A stretch of DNA of 64,000 nucleotides from Mucilaginibacter aquaedulcis (lineage in GTDB: Bacteria; Bacteroidota; Bacteroidia; Sphingobacteriales; Sphingobacteriaceae), in assembly GCF_030409325.1 (NCBI RefSeq), contig NZ_JAUFPR010000004.1, forward strand, positions 481,548-545,547, in the 5' to 3' direction. Below, piece after piece: positions 26,917 to 35,773 of the stretch; position 1 is the stretch's first letter, and each line of letters opens with the position of its first letter. Position numbers and translations under genes: made by a program. Under the pieces are notes generated by a model. It was not told the origin of the DNA. It was given only the letters and a program-made list of their open reading frames with translations, and did no database searches.

Positions 26917-26953
26917 AAAAAATCCACCTCATAACAGAAGGTGGATTTTTTTT
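26917..26953. terminator. Terminator between M28 and TM2 genes
   Basis: Perfect 10-bp stem AAATCCACCT / AGGTGGATTT with flanking A- and T-runs; can serve both convergent genes. Confidence 0.85.
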
Positions 26954-26988
26954 GATATATAGTGAAACTATGGTTCCCGAAGAAACGT

Positions 26989-27351
26989 TTAGTTGCTCAT
27001 TTTAGCAATATTGAAGCTTTCAAAAGCCATCTGTTTGTTATAGTCGTTAGCTATATTTTTATAATTAATAAGGTCAACAATAGTACCGATGAAGCAAAAG
27101 CCGGCTGTAAAAAAGTATAATAGTCCCATGCCAATCTGATCGGTCAGAAAGCGCTGTACCCCTGATACACCGAGAAAACCTAATAAGGTGGCCAACATAA
27201 TATCCTGCGGATTTTTTCTTTTACCACCGTAAATACTCATAAAATATCTCAGCTGGTTTTCTGTTAATGAAGCTGAGGCCTGTTGCAAAAAGGCAAATTC
27301 TTCGGGTGTCATCCCGTCAAACATCATATATGGATTTTGGTAAGTGTTCAT
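26989..27351 (-). CDS. TM2-domain membrane protein
   Basis: 120 residues from the ATG at 27351 (MNTYQNPYMMFDGMTPEEFA). An N-terminal soluble part (about 1-48) precedes a TM2 domain: two helices joined by the conserved GVQRFLTDQIGMGLLYFF turn, ending FCFIGTIVDLINYK. An upstream extension of the frame by 63 codons reads through a REP repeat (RYARND comes from the repeat) and is not coding. Function unknown. Confidence 0.85.
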   Translation of the reverse strand: MNTYQNPYMMFDGMTPEEFAFLQQASASLTENQLRYFMSIYGGKRKNPQDIMLATLLGFLGVSGVQRFLTDQIGMGLLYFFTAGFCFIGTIVDLINYKNIANDYNKQMAFESFNIAKMSN

Positions 27352-27510
27352 CTTAGTAGTGTTTAAGTTTACTGTTTGTTTTATGATATAAAGGTATAAC
27401 GCAGGGCAAAAAACGCCAATGTAAAACTGGTTAGCAGCCTCAACAAGTCGGTGAGTTGGCAGGTTTTGGCGGTAAAATAATTTTGCGTGAATAGTATTTA
27501 TGAAAGCTAT

Positions 27511-27599
27511 GTCATTGCGAGCGTAGCGCGGCAATCGCATACTTTACAGAGAGAACTCGTATTATTCGCGATTGCTTCGTCGTTCCTCCTCGCAATGAC
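27511..27599. repeat. REP-like repeat, family B
   Basis: GTCATTGCGAGCGTAGCGCG followed by GCAATC pairs with GATTGCTTCGTCGTTCCTCC followed by TCGCAATGAC. About 89 bp, between two leftward genes. Confidence 0.85.
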
Positions 27600-27634
27600 A
27601 AAAGGAAAACATGTTAAGGATCGATAGCTCTTAT

Positions 27635-27955
27635 TTAAGAAACATGATTCCCCGGGTTCTCAAATCTCCGTCCGTAACCAAGGCGGTCTTTCCCTAAAAT
27701 ATAAATGCGATGAAAAATAATAAGCACAGCGGGAATGCCCAGCCAGTGTGAATGAAAGGAATTGCGGATGTCGCCATGAAACAGGTAAATGATGGCGTGG
27801 CCCAGGCCGCAGCCCGGGCACCAGGTAATACCCATTAGTTTTAACGGGCACAATGTAAAATGCGATTCGGCCTGCGGAGCAGTAAAAGCCAGCGACAGCA
27901 TAGCTGCTATCCAGAAAAGAAGTTCAAAATATTTTGAAAACAGCTTTTTAATCAA
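27635..27955 (-). CDS. DUF2752 membrane protein
   Basis: 106 residues. The DUF2752 signature is clear: CPLKLMGITWCPGCGLGHAI, then HGDIRNSFHSHWLGIPAVLI, with two transmembrane helices. A longer frame exists, but it would overlap the upstream DUF4199 gene by 158 bp. I chose a TTG start (M-IKKLFSKYFELLFW) that overlaps the DUF4199 stop by 8 nt. An internal ATG in AAMLSLAF is the alternative. Function unknown; often found with TM2 genes in Bacteroidota. Confidence 0.78.
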   Translation of the reverse strand: MIKKLFSKYFELLFWIAAMLSLAFTAPQAESHFTLCPLKLMGITWCPGCGLGHAIIYLFHGDIRNSFHSHWLGIPAVLIIFHRIYILGKDRLGYGRRFENPGNHVS

Positions 27956-28355
27956 CCTTGTTCGACTTGTTGTGAAACAGTAACGATACCCCAAAGGCCA
28001 GTAAAACACCAACCAGCAAAGCACCAAATATCCTGCCCGAAAAATCGCGGATATTGTTTCCGGCAGATATGTAGCTAATATAGAGTATAGCGCCAAAAAC
28101 GGCAATAATACCCCCTACTATTAATATTTTAAAGCTTTGTATCAGCGCTTCCAAAAAACCCATCTTCCCCTTACAATCCTGCGCGCGGTAACTTCTGATG
28201 CCAAAATACAAACCTATTGCCGGTATCAGGAACGAAAAGTATTCAACAGGCGCTACCTTATCTGTGCTGGGTGTAACCCCCAAGCTGTGCATGGCAAACA
28301 TCCATATGCCGCTTAATACGCCTATAATAATACCCGATAAAAGTGCATTCTTCAT
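27948..28355 (-). CDS. DUF4199 membrane protein
   Basis: 135 residues with four hydrophobic segments (about 5-25, 42-58, 72-92, 108-128). The N-terminal GIIIGVLSGIWMFAMHSLG and central FLEALIQSFKILIVGGII fit the DUF4199 family of Bacteroidota. Function unknown. Precedes and overlaps the DUF2752 gene, so the two are probably cotranscribed and coupled. Confidence 0.8.
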   Translation of the reverse strand: MKNALLSGIIIGVLSGIWMFAMHSLGVTPSTDKVAPVEYFSFLIPAIGLYFGIRSYRAQDCKGKMGFLEALIQSFKILIVGGIIAVFGAILYISYISAGNNIRDFSGRIFGALLVGVLLAFGVSLLFHNKSNKVD

Positions 28356-28470
28356 GGTTATAAAATTTGGTTAAAGTAATAGGTTGGCTTGAATAATTAG
28401 TTTTACTGAATTTACCATTAAAAAGTAATAATCACTGCATATTGTTTGCATAATTGCTATTTATTTTAGA

Positions 28471-28535
28471 GTAAAGATTTGGGAACAAAGAGTAAGGATT
28501 TTTCGTTGCTCCTTGGTTCTCAAAATCTTTGATCC
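28471..28535. repeat. Long imperfect hairpin upstream of mfd
   Basis: AAAGATTTGGGAACAAAGAG pairs with CTCCTTGGTTCTCAAAATCT, interrupted by bulges. Same architecture as the hairpins before gltX and serS but a different word. Ends 23 bp before the mfd -7 box. Confidence 0.65.
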
Positions 28536-28558
28536 TTTTCTCCCCCATCTTTTTTGCG

Positions 28559-28566
28559 TACATTTG
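28559..28566 (+). promoter_or_regulatory. mfd -7 promoter element
   Basis: TACATTTG (TAnnTTTG) ends 7 nt before the proposed TTG start of mfd, the same spacing as at gltX. The -33 position has no TTG. Confidence 0.5.
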
Positions 28567-28573
28567 CAGCGGT

Positions 28574-31500
28574 TTGAACATCCGTGATATTTTAGATAGA
28601 TATAAAGCTGATGAAAGGATCAAAGCGTTGGCAACCGCGCTCAATGCTTCTAAAAATCCAAGAATACAGCTTCGTGGTTTAGTTGGGTCAAGTGACTCGG
28701 CCATGGCGGTAGCATTGTATTTTTTGCAGCACAAGCACATGATATTTGTGTTGCCCGAGCGTGAAGACGCCGGATATTTTCAGGCCGATCTCGAAAACCT
28801 TACCGGTAAAGAGGTACTGCTTTTCCCTTCATCATACCGCAAACCCTTTGAATTTACCCAGCCCGATAGCAGCAATGTACTGGCCCGGGCCGAGGTACTG
28901 AACGAGCTTAATCACTCGTCGGAATTTGGACAGTTGATCGTAACCTACCCCGAGGCCCTGGCCGAAAAGGTAATTGACCGTGCATCACTCGAAAAAAATA
29001 CGCTTGAGATTGCCGTTAGCAGCAAATTAAGTATCGACTTTATTAACGAGTTTTTAATTGAGTACGACTTTGACCGGGTTGATTTTGTGTATGAGCCCGG
29101 CCAGTTTTCGGTTAGGGGTGGCATTGTTGATATATTTTCTTTCTCGCATAATCTGCCCTACCGTATAGAGTTTTTTGGCGATTTTATTGAATCTATCCGT
29201 ACGTTTGAAATTGAGAGCCAGCTATCTGTTGAGCAGGTTAAAAGCATCACCATTGTACCCAACGTACAGTCAAAATATTTAACCGAAAGCAATATTTCAT
29301 TACTGGAATATGTTGATGCTGGTACACAGGTATGGATAAAGGATGTACAGTTTACGCTGGATATTATACAAACCGGTTTTAAAAAGGCGGTAAATCTCTG
29401 GAAGGCTTTATCCGCTGAAGAGAAGGCTCAAAACCCTGATTGGATAGACCCCAAATTTGGCTTTACCGATGAAAAACTAATAGCTGACCAGCTGCATGAT
29501 TTTCCGGTGGTGGAGTTTGGCAAACAGTTCTTTTACCAGCCAACAGCCTCTATTAACTTTGAAATGCGTCCGCAGCCTTCTTTTAATAAAGATTTTACGC
29601 TGCTGATCCACAATTTTAAAAACAATGAGGCCGAGCATATCGAGAATTTTATCCTGACCGATTCAGCCCGCCAGGTAGAACGTTTGTACGCTATACTGGA
29701 TGATCTGGATAAAACGGTAAAGTTTACCCCGGTAAGTGTTTCCATTCGTGAGGGATTTATAGATCATGAGCAAAAACTGGCCTGCTATACCGATCACCAG
29801 ATATTTGATCGTTATTATAAATATAAGCTCAAGAAAGGCTACCAGCGATCACAGGCCATCACCCTAAAAGAACTGCGCGACCTTAAACCCGGTGATTATG
29901 TAACCCATATTGACCACGGCATAGGTAAATATGCCGGTTTGGAAAAAGTGGAGGTAAACGGCAAACAGCAGGAAATGATCCGCTTGATTTATGCCGATAA
30001 CGACCTGCTTTACGTCAATATCAACTCGCTTAACCGCATTTCTAAATACAGCGGCAAAGAGGGCACCGTTCCTAAAATGAACAAGCTGGGTACCGATACC
30101 TGGGAGCGCCTCAAAAAAACCACAAAAAAAAAAGTTAAGGACATCGCCCGTGACCTGATCAAACTTTACGCCGTGCGTAAAGCCCAGCATGGTAATGCCT
30201 TCTCGCCCGATAGTTATTTACAAACCGAACTGGAGGCATCCTTCCTTTATGAGGATACTCCCGACCAGGAAAAAGCCACCACCGACTTTAAAAAAGACAT
30301 GGAATCGCCGCATCCAATGGATAGGCTCATTTGTGGTGATGTGGGCTTTGGTAAAACCGAAATAGCCGTACGTGCGGCATTTAAAGCCGTGGCCGATAGC
30401 AAGCAGGTAGCCATATTGGTACCAACTACCATTTTAGCGGCTCAGCACTATAAAACATTTACCGATAGACTCAAGGGTTTCCCGGCAAATATTGATTACG
30501 TAAATCGCTTTAAAACGAGTAAACAAATCAAGGATACGCTGGAAAAGCTGAAGGCGGGAAAGGTTGACATCATCATCGGCACACACCGCCTGGTGAGCAA
30601 AGACGTAAAGTTTAAAGACCTTGGCCTCATGATCATTGACGAAGAGCAGAAATTTGGTGTATCAACCAAAGAAAAGCTAAAGCAAATGCGCGCCAATGTT
30701 GATACGCTTACGCTAACCGCCACTCCTATTCCCCGTACCTTGCATTTTTCGTTGATGGGTGCAAGGGATTTGTCCATTATATCCACTCCTCCCCCAAACA
30801 GGCAGCCGGTAGTTACCGAACTGCATGTATTTAACGATACACTGATCAAAGAGGCTGTTGAGTTTGAAATTGACCGGGGCGGCCAGGTATTCTTTATCCA
30901 TAATCGCGTGGCTGACCTGCCGCAATTAGGAGGCATGATTCATAAACTTGTTCCCAAGGCACGGGTAGGTATAGCCCATGGCCAACTGGAAGGCGACGCA
31001 TTGGAAGATGTAATGCTCAAATTTGTGAACCATGAATACGATGTATTGGTGGCCACTACAATTATTGAAGCCGGTTTGGATATTCCGAACGCTAATACCA
31101 TCATCATCAATTACGCCCACATGTTTGGCCTTAGCGATCTTCACCAGATGCGTGGCCGTGTTGGGCGAAGCAATAAAAAGGCATATTGTTATTTGCTAAG
31201 TCCACCGCTATCTACCTTAACCAGCGAGGCCCGCAAGCGATTAAGCGCTATTGAAGAGTTCAGCGACCTGGGCAGCGGGTTTAATGTTGCCATGCGCGAT
31301 CTGGACATCCGCGGCAGCGGCAACCTGTTGGGTGCTGAACAAAGCGGTTTTATTGCTGAAATTGGCTTTGATATGTACCACAAAATTTTGGACGAGGCCA
31401 TACAGGAGCTTAAAGAGGATGAATTTAAAGGTGTTTTCCCTGATGATAAACCCCGTCCGTTCATTTCCTTTACCCAGATAGATACCGATCTCGAAATTCT

Positions 31501-31930
31501 AATACCAGACGAGTACGTAACCAATATTGCCGAACGCTATAACCTATACACCGAGCTATCCAAATTGGAAAACGAAGTGGAACTGGCCGCTTTCCAACAA
31601 CAGCTGCATGACCGCTTTGGCAAAATACCACCTCAGGTGAATGACCTGTTAAACACCATGCGACTGCAATGGCTGGGCAAGGTAATCGGCTTCGAGAAAA
31701 TTTCGCTTAAAAAGAATGTGTTGCGCGGTTACTTTATCAGCAACCAGCAGTCGGCCTATTTTGAATCAGACGCATTCCGCAACGTGCTTACGTTTGTGCA
31801 ATCAAACATGCGCCGTACCAACCTTAAAGAAGTAAAAAATACCCTGCGTTTAAGTATCGAGGGTGTTAATAGCATTGATCAGGCTGTATTGTTTTTAAAT
31901 GAAATAGCTGGCATGGTTGGGGTTGATTAA
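28574..31930 (+). CDS. mfd: Transcription-repair coupling factor Mfd
   Basis: 1118 residues. UvrB-like N-terminal domains (about 15-400), the RNA-polymerase-interacting CarD-like domain (LKPGDYVTHIDHGIGKYAGL, about 450-500), then the RecG-like translocase with Walker A GDVGFGKTEIA, DEEQKFG, TATPIPRT and HQMRGRVGRSN, and the C-terminal TRCF domain. It removes stalled polymerase and recruits UvrA. I chose the TTG start giving M-NIRDILDRYKADERI; the next upstream start (TTG, 28529) lies before the promoter box. No ATG gives a complete N-terminus. Confidence 0.95.
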   Translation: MNIRDILDRYKADERIKALATALNASKNPRIQLRGLVGSSDSAMAVALYFLQHKHMIFVLPEREDAGYFQADLENLTGKEVLLFPSSYRKPFEFTQPDSSNVLARAEVLNELNHSSEFGQLIVTYPEALAEKVIDRASLEKNTLEIAVSSKLSIDFINEFLIEYDFDRVDFVYEPGQFSVRGGIVDIFSFSHNLPYRIEFFGDFIESIRTFEIESQLSVEQVKSITIVPNVQSKYLTESNISLLEYVDAGTQVWIKDVQFTLDIIQTGFKKAVNLWKALSAEEKAQNPDWIDPKFGFTDEKLIADQLHDFPVVEFGKQFFYQPTASINFEMRPQPSFNKDFTLLIHNFKNNEAEHIENFILTDSARQVERLYAILDDLDKTVKFTPVSVSIREGFIDHEQKLACYTDHQIFDRYYKYKLKKGYQRSQAITLKELRDLKPGDYVTHIDHGIGKYAGLEKVEVNGKQQEMIRLIYADNDLLYVNINSLNRISKYSGKEGTVPKMNKLGTDTWERLKKTTKKKVKDIARDLIKLYAVRKAQHGNAFSPDSYLQTELEASFLYEDTPDQEKATTDFKKDMESPHPMDRLICGDVGFGKTEIAVRAAFKAVADSKQVAILVPTTILAAQHYKTFTDRLKGFPANIDYVNRFKTSKQIKDTLEKLKAGKVDIIIGTHRLVSKDVKFKDLGLMIIDEEQKFGVSTKEKLKQMRANVDTLTLTATPIPRTLHFSLMGARDLSIISTPPPNRQPVVTELHVFNDTLIKEAVEFEIDRGGQVFFIHNRVADLPQLGGMIHKLVPKARVGIAHGQLEGDALEDVMLKFVNHEYDVLVATTIIEAGLDIPNANTIIINYAHMFGLSDLHQMRGRVGRSNKKAYCYLLSPPLSTLTSEARKRLSAIEEFSDLGSGFNVAMRDLDIRGSGNLLGAEQSGFIAEIGFDMYHKILDEAIQELKEDEFKGVFPDDKPRPFISFTQIDTDLEILIPDEYVTNIAERYNLYTELSKLENEVELAAFQQQLHDRFGKIPPQVNDLLNTMRLQWLGKVIGFEKISLKKNVLRGYFISNQQSAYFESDAFRNVLTFVQSNMRRTNLKEVKNTLRLSIEGVNSIDQAVLFLNEIAGMVGVD

Positions 31931-31940
31931 GCCCCCCTCA

Positions 31941-32034
31941 CGTCATGTTGAACTTGTTTCAGCATCCCACATGCAACGTTATACATGTGGGATTGCTTAG
32001 CATTTGAGATCCCGAAATAAATTCGGGAGGACGA
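31941..32034. repeat. REP-like repeat, family A, diverged
   Basis: CGTCATGTTGAACTTGTTTC then AGCATCC at the left; GATCCCGAAATAAATTCGGG then AGGACG at the right. An inner inverted pair (CCCACATG / CATGTGGG) sits at the centre. Between convergent mfd and hpt. Confidence 0.7.
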
Positions 32035-32081
32035 CATCTGGGTATAAATCCGAAATCGAAAATTTTAATTTCGAAATCTCT

Positions 32082-32618
32082 TTACACTTTCTTATAAATA
32101 CTATTCAAATTACGGCCCAACTCCTGGTAATCTAAACCATAGCCTACTACAAATTCGTTTTCGATTTCAAAGCCTACGTATTTAAGCTCGTCAATCGGGT
32201 TTTGCAAGGCTGCTGGCTTCAACAATAGCGAGCACACGCTTATAGAGTTAGGTTTGCGAAGCTTCAGTTTCTCTACCAGGTAGTTAAGGGTATTTCCGGT
32301 ATCAACAATATCTTCTATAATGATTACGTCGCGGTCTTTGATATCTACAATCAAATCAATGTCTTCGCGTATTTTGAGTTTGCTTGTGGTACCTCCATAG
32401 TACGAAGCAAGTTTGGTAAAAGCAATTTCGCAGGGGATATCGATGTGTTTAATGAGGTCGGCAATAAACAGAAAGCTGCCGTTAAGCACACCCACAAACA
32501 CGGGCACACTGTTGGGGTAATCGGCGTTAAGTTGCTGGCCAATGGTCTTGGTTCGTTCGGCTATTAAACTTTCACTGATTAGGGGCTCAAACTCAAGATC
32601 GGCAATTTTAATTTTCAT
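32082..32618 (-). CDS. hpt: Hypoxanthine phosphoribosyltransferase
   Basis: 178 residues, purine salvage enzyme converting hypoxanthine or guanine and PRPP to IMP or GMP. The PRPP-binding loop DVIIIEDIVDTGNTLNYLVE is clear, as is VGVLNGSFLFIADLIKHI near the N-terminus. Length is normal. Monocistronic, divergent from the M16 peptidase gene; a 140-bp AT-rich gap holds both promoters. Confidence 0.95.
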   Translation of the reverse strand: MKIKIADLEFEPLISESLIAERTKTIGQQLNADYPNSVPVFVGVLNGSFLFIADLIKHIDIPCEIAFTKLASYYGGTTSKLKIREDIDLIVDIKDRDVIIIEDIVDTGNTLNYLVEKLKLRKPNSISVCSLLLKPAALQNPIDELKYVGFEIENEFVVGYGLDYQELGRNLNSIYKKV

Positions 32619-32760
32619 GGGTAGGGGTATTTAGATGTTTAGGATATTCAAAAATCGTTGATTCATGTAAATCCAGTACGATTTTTCGCCTAAAATAGTA
32701 TAAATAGGTTACAATAACATCAAAATAATTGTAACGGATATAACGTTATATTTACACCTC

Positions 32761-33990
32761 ATGATAGACTATCAGGCTTACACCTTACCCAATGGCATCA
32801 GGATATTGTATAAACATGCTCCGTTTACCATTACCCATTGTTGCTTTATTGTAAACGCGGGCTCGCGCGATGAAAATGCCGGCCAAGAGGGCCTTGCGCA
32901 TTTTATTGAACACCTGCTTTTTAAAGAAACCGAAAGGCGCAGCACCAGCCAAATATTGAACCGGCTTGAACTGGTTGGTGCCGATCTGAATGCTTATACC
33001 ACTAAAGAATACACCTGCATACATGCCTCACTGCTTAACCAGCATTTGGAACGTGCAATGGATCTGTTTGAGGATATCCTTTTTCACTCCACCTTTCCGG
33101 AAGATGAGCAGGAAAAAGAAAAAGGTGTGATATTGGATGAGATCGCCTCCTACCTTGACCAGCCTGAAGAAGCCATCCAGGACGATTTTGAGGAGCTTCT
33201 GTTTGCTGATCATCCTATGGGTAAAAACATCCTGGGAACAGAGGAGTCTGTTGGTAAAATGAATGGCGCTGATATCCGCGCGTTCATCAATAGCAACTAC
33301 AGTACCTCAGAAATGATATTTGCGGTGCATGGCAATTATGATTTCAAAAAGATCATTAAGCTGTCGGAAAAGTATTTTGGCCAGGTAGCTGTAAACAAGT
33401 CCGAAAAAAAACGGACCACTCCGCACTCTAATCAAAGCGGCATCCATATAGTTAAAAAGCCCATTTCGCAAACGCACTGTATCATAGGCAATCAGGCTTA
33501 TTCATCATCGCATCAGCATAAAAATGGGCTGTTATTGCTAAATAACCTGCTGGGAGGCATGGGTATGAGTAGCAGGCTTAATCTCGAGATCCGCGAAAAA
33601 TACGGCATCGCCTATACTATTGAATCAAATTATACGGCACTTACTGACACCGGCATTTTCTCTATTTATTTTGGCACCGACGCTGAAAAAGCCAACAAAG
33701 CCTCGCGCCTGGTTCATAAAGAATTGAAGAAACTGCGCGATCAAAAACTGGGCACCCTGCAGTTGCATCAGGCCAAAGAAAAATTTATTGGTCAGATAGC
33801 CCTTGCCGAAGAAAACAGGATGAGCCTTATTATTTCAATGGCTAAAAGTTTGCTCGATTTTAACCATATTGATACCCTGGAAGATGTATTTGCCAAGATA
33901 AATGCCGTTACTGCCGATCAACTATTGGAAATAAGCAACGAAATTTTTGATATTGACAGGCTAATTACACTGAAATTTGAACCTAAATAA
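32761..33990 (+). CDS. M16-family zinc protease
   Basis: 409 residues, processing-protease type. The inverted zinc motif HxxEH is HFIEH (His47, Glu50, His51) in GLAHFIEHLLFKET, and the third ligand is expected in EKEKGVILDEIASYLDQPEE. The C-terminal half has the R/Y pair region LNLEIREKYGIAYTIESNY. No signal peptide, so cytoplasmic. It lies 23 bp before def; peptide turnover in the same cellular compartment is a plausible link. Confidence 0.94.
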   Translation: MIDYQAYTLPNGIRILYKHAPFTITHCCFIVNAGSRDENAGQEGLAHFIEHLLFKETERRSTSQILNRLELVGADLNAYTTKEYTCIHASLLNQHLERAMDLFEDILFHSTFPEDEQEKEKGVILDEIASYLDQPEEAIQDDFEELLFADHPMGKNILGTEESVGKMNGADIRAFINSNYSTSEMIFAVHGNYDFKKIIKLSEKYFGQVAVNKSEKKRTTPHSNQSGIHIVKKPISQTHCIIGNQAYSSSHQHKNGLLLLNNLLGGMGMSSRLNLEIREKYGIAYTIESNYTALTDTGIFSIYFGTDAEKANKASRLVHKELKKLRDQKLGTLQLHQAKEKFIGQIALAEENRMSLIISMAKSLLDFNHIDTLEDVFAKINAVTADQLLEISNEIFDIDRLITLKFEPK

Positions 33991-34009
33991 TAATAAACCT
34001 GTATTTTTG
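33976..34009 (+). promoter_or_regulatory. Promoter of def inside the end of the M16 gene
   Basis: TTTG at 33976-33979, a 22-nt spacer and TATTTTTG at 34002-34009. The box ends 4 nt before the def ATG, so a leaderless transcript is predicted. Confidence 0.6.
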
Positions 34010-34013
34010 CATA

Positions 34014-34586
34014 ATGAAATACCCTATCATAGCTTACGGAGATCCTGTTTTAAGGAAAAAAGCAACAGCAATTGAACCTGATGAATACCCGCACATAAAG
34101 GAGTTGGTTGCAAACATGTTTGAAACCATGTATGCCGCTCATGGCGTTGGCCTGGCTGCCCCGCAGGTAGGCATGTCTATGCGTTTATTTGTGGTTGATG
34201 CTTCTGTGTTCAGCGATGATGAGCCCGAGCTTAAGGACTTTAAAAAAGCATTCATCAACGCCACTATTTTAGAGGAAGAGGGCGAAGAATGGGGCTTTAA
34301 CGAAGGCTGCTTAAGTATTCCGGACATCAGGGAAGATGTTTACCGCAAACCTATCGTAAAGATGTCATACTATGACGAAAACTGGAAGCACCACGTTGAA
34401 AGCTTTAAAGGCTTAGCGGCCCGTGTTATACAGCATGAATATGATCATATTGAAGGTAAATTATTTACCGATAAATTAAGCCCGCTACGCCGTCGCCTTA
34501 TTGAGAAAAAGCTGAATGATATTTCAAAAGGGATGGTTGATGTAGACTACAAAATGAAATTCCCTGCCGTTAAAAAAGGCAGATAA
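34014..34586 (+). CDS. def: Peptide deformylase
   Basis: 190 residues. The three metal-site motifs are intact: GVGLAAPQVG (residues about 42-51), EGCLSIPDI and QHEYDHIEG. Removes the formyl group from nascent proteins. The gene follows the M16 peptidase by 23 bp but has a good promoter of its own. A 6-residue insert-like acidic loop (EEEGEEW) precedes motif 2, common in Bacteroidota. Confidence 0.97.
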   Translation: MKYPIIAYGDPVLRKKATAIEPDEYPHIKELVANMFETMYAAHGVGLAAPQVGMSMRLFVVDASVFSDDEPELKDFKKAFINATILEEEGEEWGFNEGCLSIPDIREDVYRKPIVKMSYYDENWKHHVESFKGLAARVIQHEYDHIEGKLFTDKLSPLRRRLIEKKLNDISKGMVDVDYKMKFPAVKKGR

Positions 34587-34589
34587 CTT

Positions 34590-34690
34590 TAGTTTTGAGT
34601 AGTGAGTGATGAGTTTTGAGTGAAAAGAAACTCATCATTTCCAATTAAAGGAAAAAACTCGATACTTAAAACTCAGAACTTCTTAAAACT
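34590..34690. repeat. Long imperfect hairpin of GAGTTTTGAGT-like words
   Basis: The left arm has TAGTTTTGAGTAGTGAGTGA and a second GAGTTTTGAGTG; the right arm has TTAAAACTCAGAACTTCTTA. Inverted but heavily interrupted. Fills the gap between convergent def and the next gene. Confidence 0.6.
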
Positions 34691-35324
34691 AATTACTGCT
34701 CTTATTATCAGAATCTGTTATCTGTTTAATCAGGCTGCCCCAGGCCAAGGGGTTAAGCAGCGGGTTGGGGGTTAAGGAGTGCGAATTCACGATACTGGTA
34801 TGCATGCTTTGCGCGTTTGCCGACTGTATTTCCTGCGCATCGCGGGGTAATATATTTCCTAAAGCCACCAATGATGTACGGCTTATATTTTTACGGGCTA
34901 TCTCCAGGTCATCATCTGCCAGTTTTATAGCCAAAAAATCTTTCTTAAATTCATCAGTAGTAGCCCATGGAAACACATGGAAGGTAGGCAGGTTTATGAT
35001 TTGCGGTTTAAGCAAAACCTGCATAGTATAGCTGTTGTTGGGCACCTTTGCCGGGATCACAACAGTTAATGTCCCGTAACCCACACAGGTAAACCGCAGG
35101 GTATCCTGCTCATGGGCCACAAATGAAAAATATCCTTTATAGTTTGACTGGTTGGCCGAATTACGCGCCGAGGTATTGGTAATAGTTACATAAGGCACTA
35201 TAACATTAACACTATCCGCATTATGAATAATCCCTGTAAACTGCACAACGGGCCGGTCGTTATGGTTTTGAGCAAAAACGCCTGCTGCTGTAAATAAAAA
35301 TAATATGGCTATTAAATATTTCAT
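34689..35324 (-). CDS. Secreted CarboxypepD_reg-like domain protein
   Basis: 211 residues with a signal peptide (MKYLIAILFLFTAAGVFAQ). An Ig-like carboxypeptidase regulatory (beta-barrel) domain follows at about 28-105: VQFTGIIHNADSVNVIVPYV, SNYKGYFSFVAHEQDTLRFT, VGYGTLTVVI. The C-terminal half has no recognised domain. Usually such modules head TonB receptors, but here no barrel follows. Periplasmic or surface-exposed; function unknown. Confidence 0.75.
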   Translation of the reverse strand: MKYLIAILFLFTAAGVFAQNHNDRPVVQFTGIIHNADSVNVIVPYVTITNTSARNSANQSNYKGYFSFVAHEQDTLRFTCVGYGTLTVVIPAKVPNNSYTMQVLLKPQIINLPTFHVFPWATTDEFKKDFLAIKLADDDLEIARKNISRTSLVALGNILPRDAQEIQSANAQSMHTSIVNSHSLTPNPLLNPLAWGSLIKQITDSDNKSSN

Positions 35325-35438
35325 ATACCAATCACTTTTCCCGTATATATTACATGCCCCAGCCGGAAAAAGTTTTAAAACTAATTCAAAAGTACGTTAA
35401 TGCCCTAAATAAGCCGGGCATTTTAACAATACTTAACA

Positions 35439-35717
35439 TTATCTCAAATTTTCGGGAAGCACCGCGTTAGGATCGTCAATATCTGTTAAGTTAATAGCCT
35501 CGATGCCTGTAACTTCAGGAACCGCTTTTTTTATGGCCTGCTCAATGCCTGCCTTAAGCGTCATGATGCTCATCGGGCATGACCCGCATGAACCTAATAG
35601 TTTTAATTTAACTACACCCTCAGGGGTAATCTCCTCGATCGAAACATTCCCGCCATCAGCTTCCAAATACGGACGGATGGTATCTAAAGCTGTTTCTACC
35701 TGACTTAATAAACTCAT
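35439..35717 (-). CDS. NifU-like Fe-S scaffold protein
   Basis: 92 residues, the NifU C-terminal domain alone. The cluster-binding CxxC lies in LLGSCGSCPMSIMTLKAGIE; the N-terminus ALDTIRPYLEADGGNVSIEE is typical. Functions in assembling or carrying Fe-S clusters. It is next to an Mrp-family Fe-S carrier on the same strand (170 bp apart), a common pairing in Bacteroidota. Confidence 0.93.
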   Translation of the reverse strand: MSLLSQVETALDTIRPYLEADGGNVSIEEITPEGVVKLKLLGSCGSCPMSIMTLKAGIEQAIKKAVPEVTGIEAINLTDIDDPNAVLPENLR

Positions 35718-35773
35718 TTTTACTAATTTATAACAAAAGTAAAGTTACTTAATTATTTACAATATTTTTAATG

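Noticed and set aside
26989..27540. Longer 183-codon version of the TM2 protein
   Set aside because: The first 63 codons read through a family B repeat and AT-rich spacer; the TM2 family begins at the ATG at 27351.
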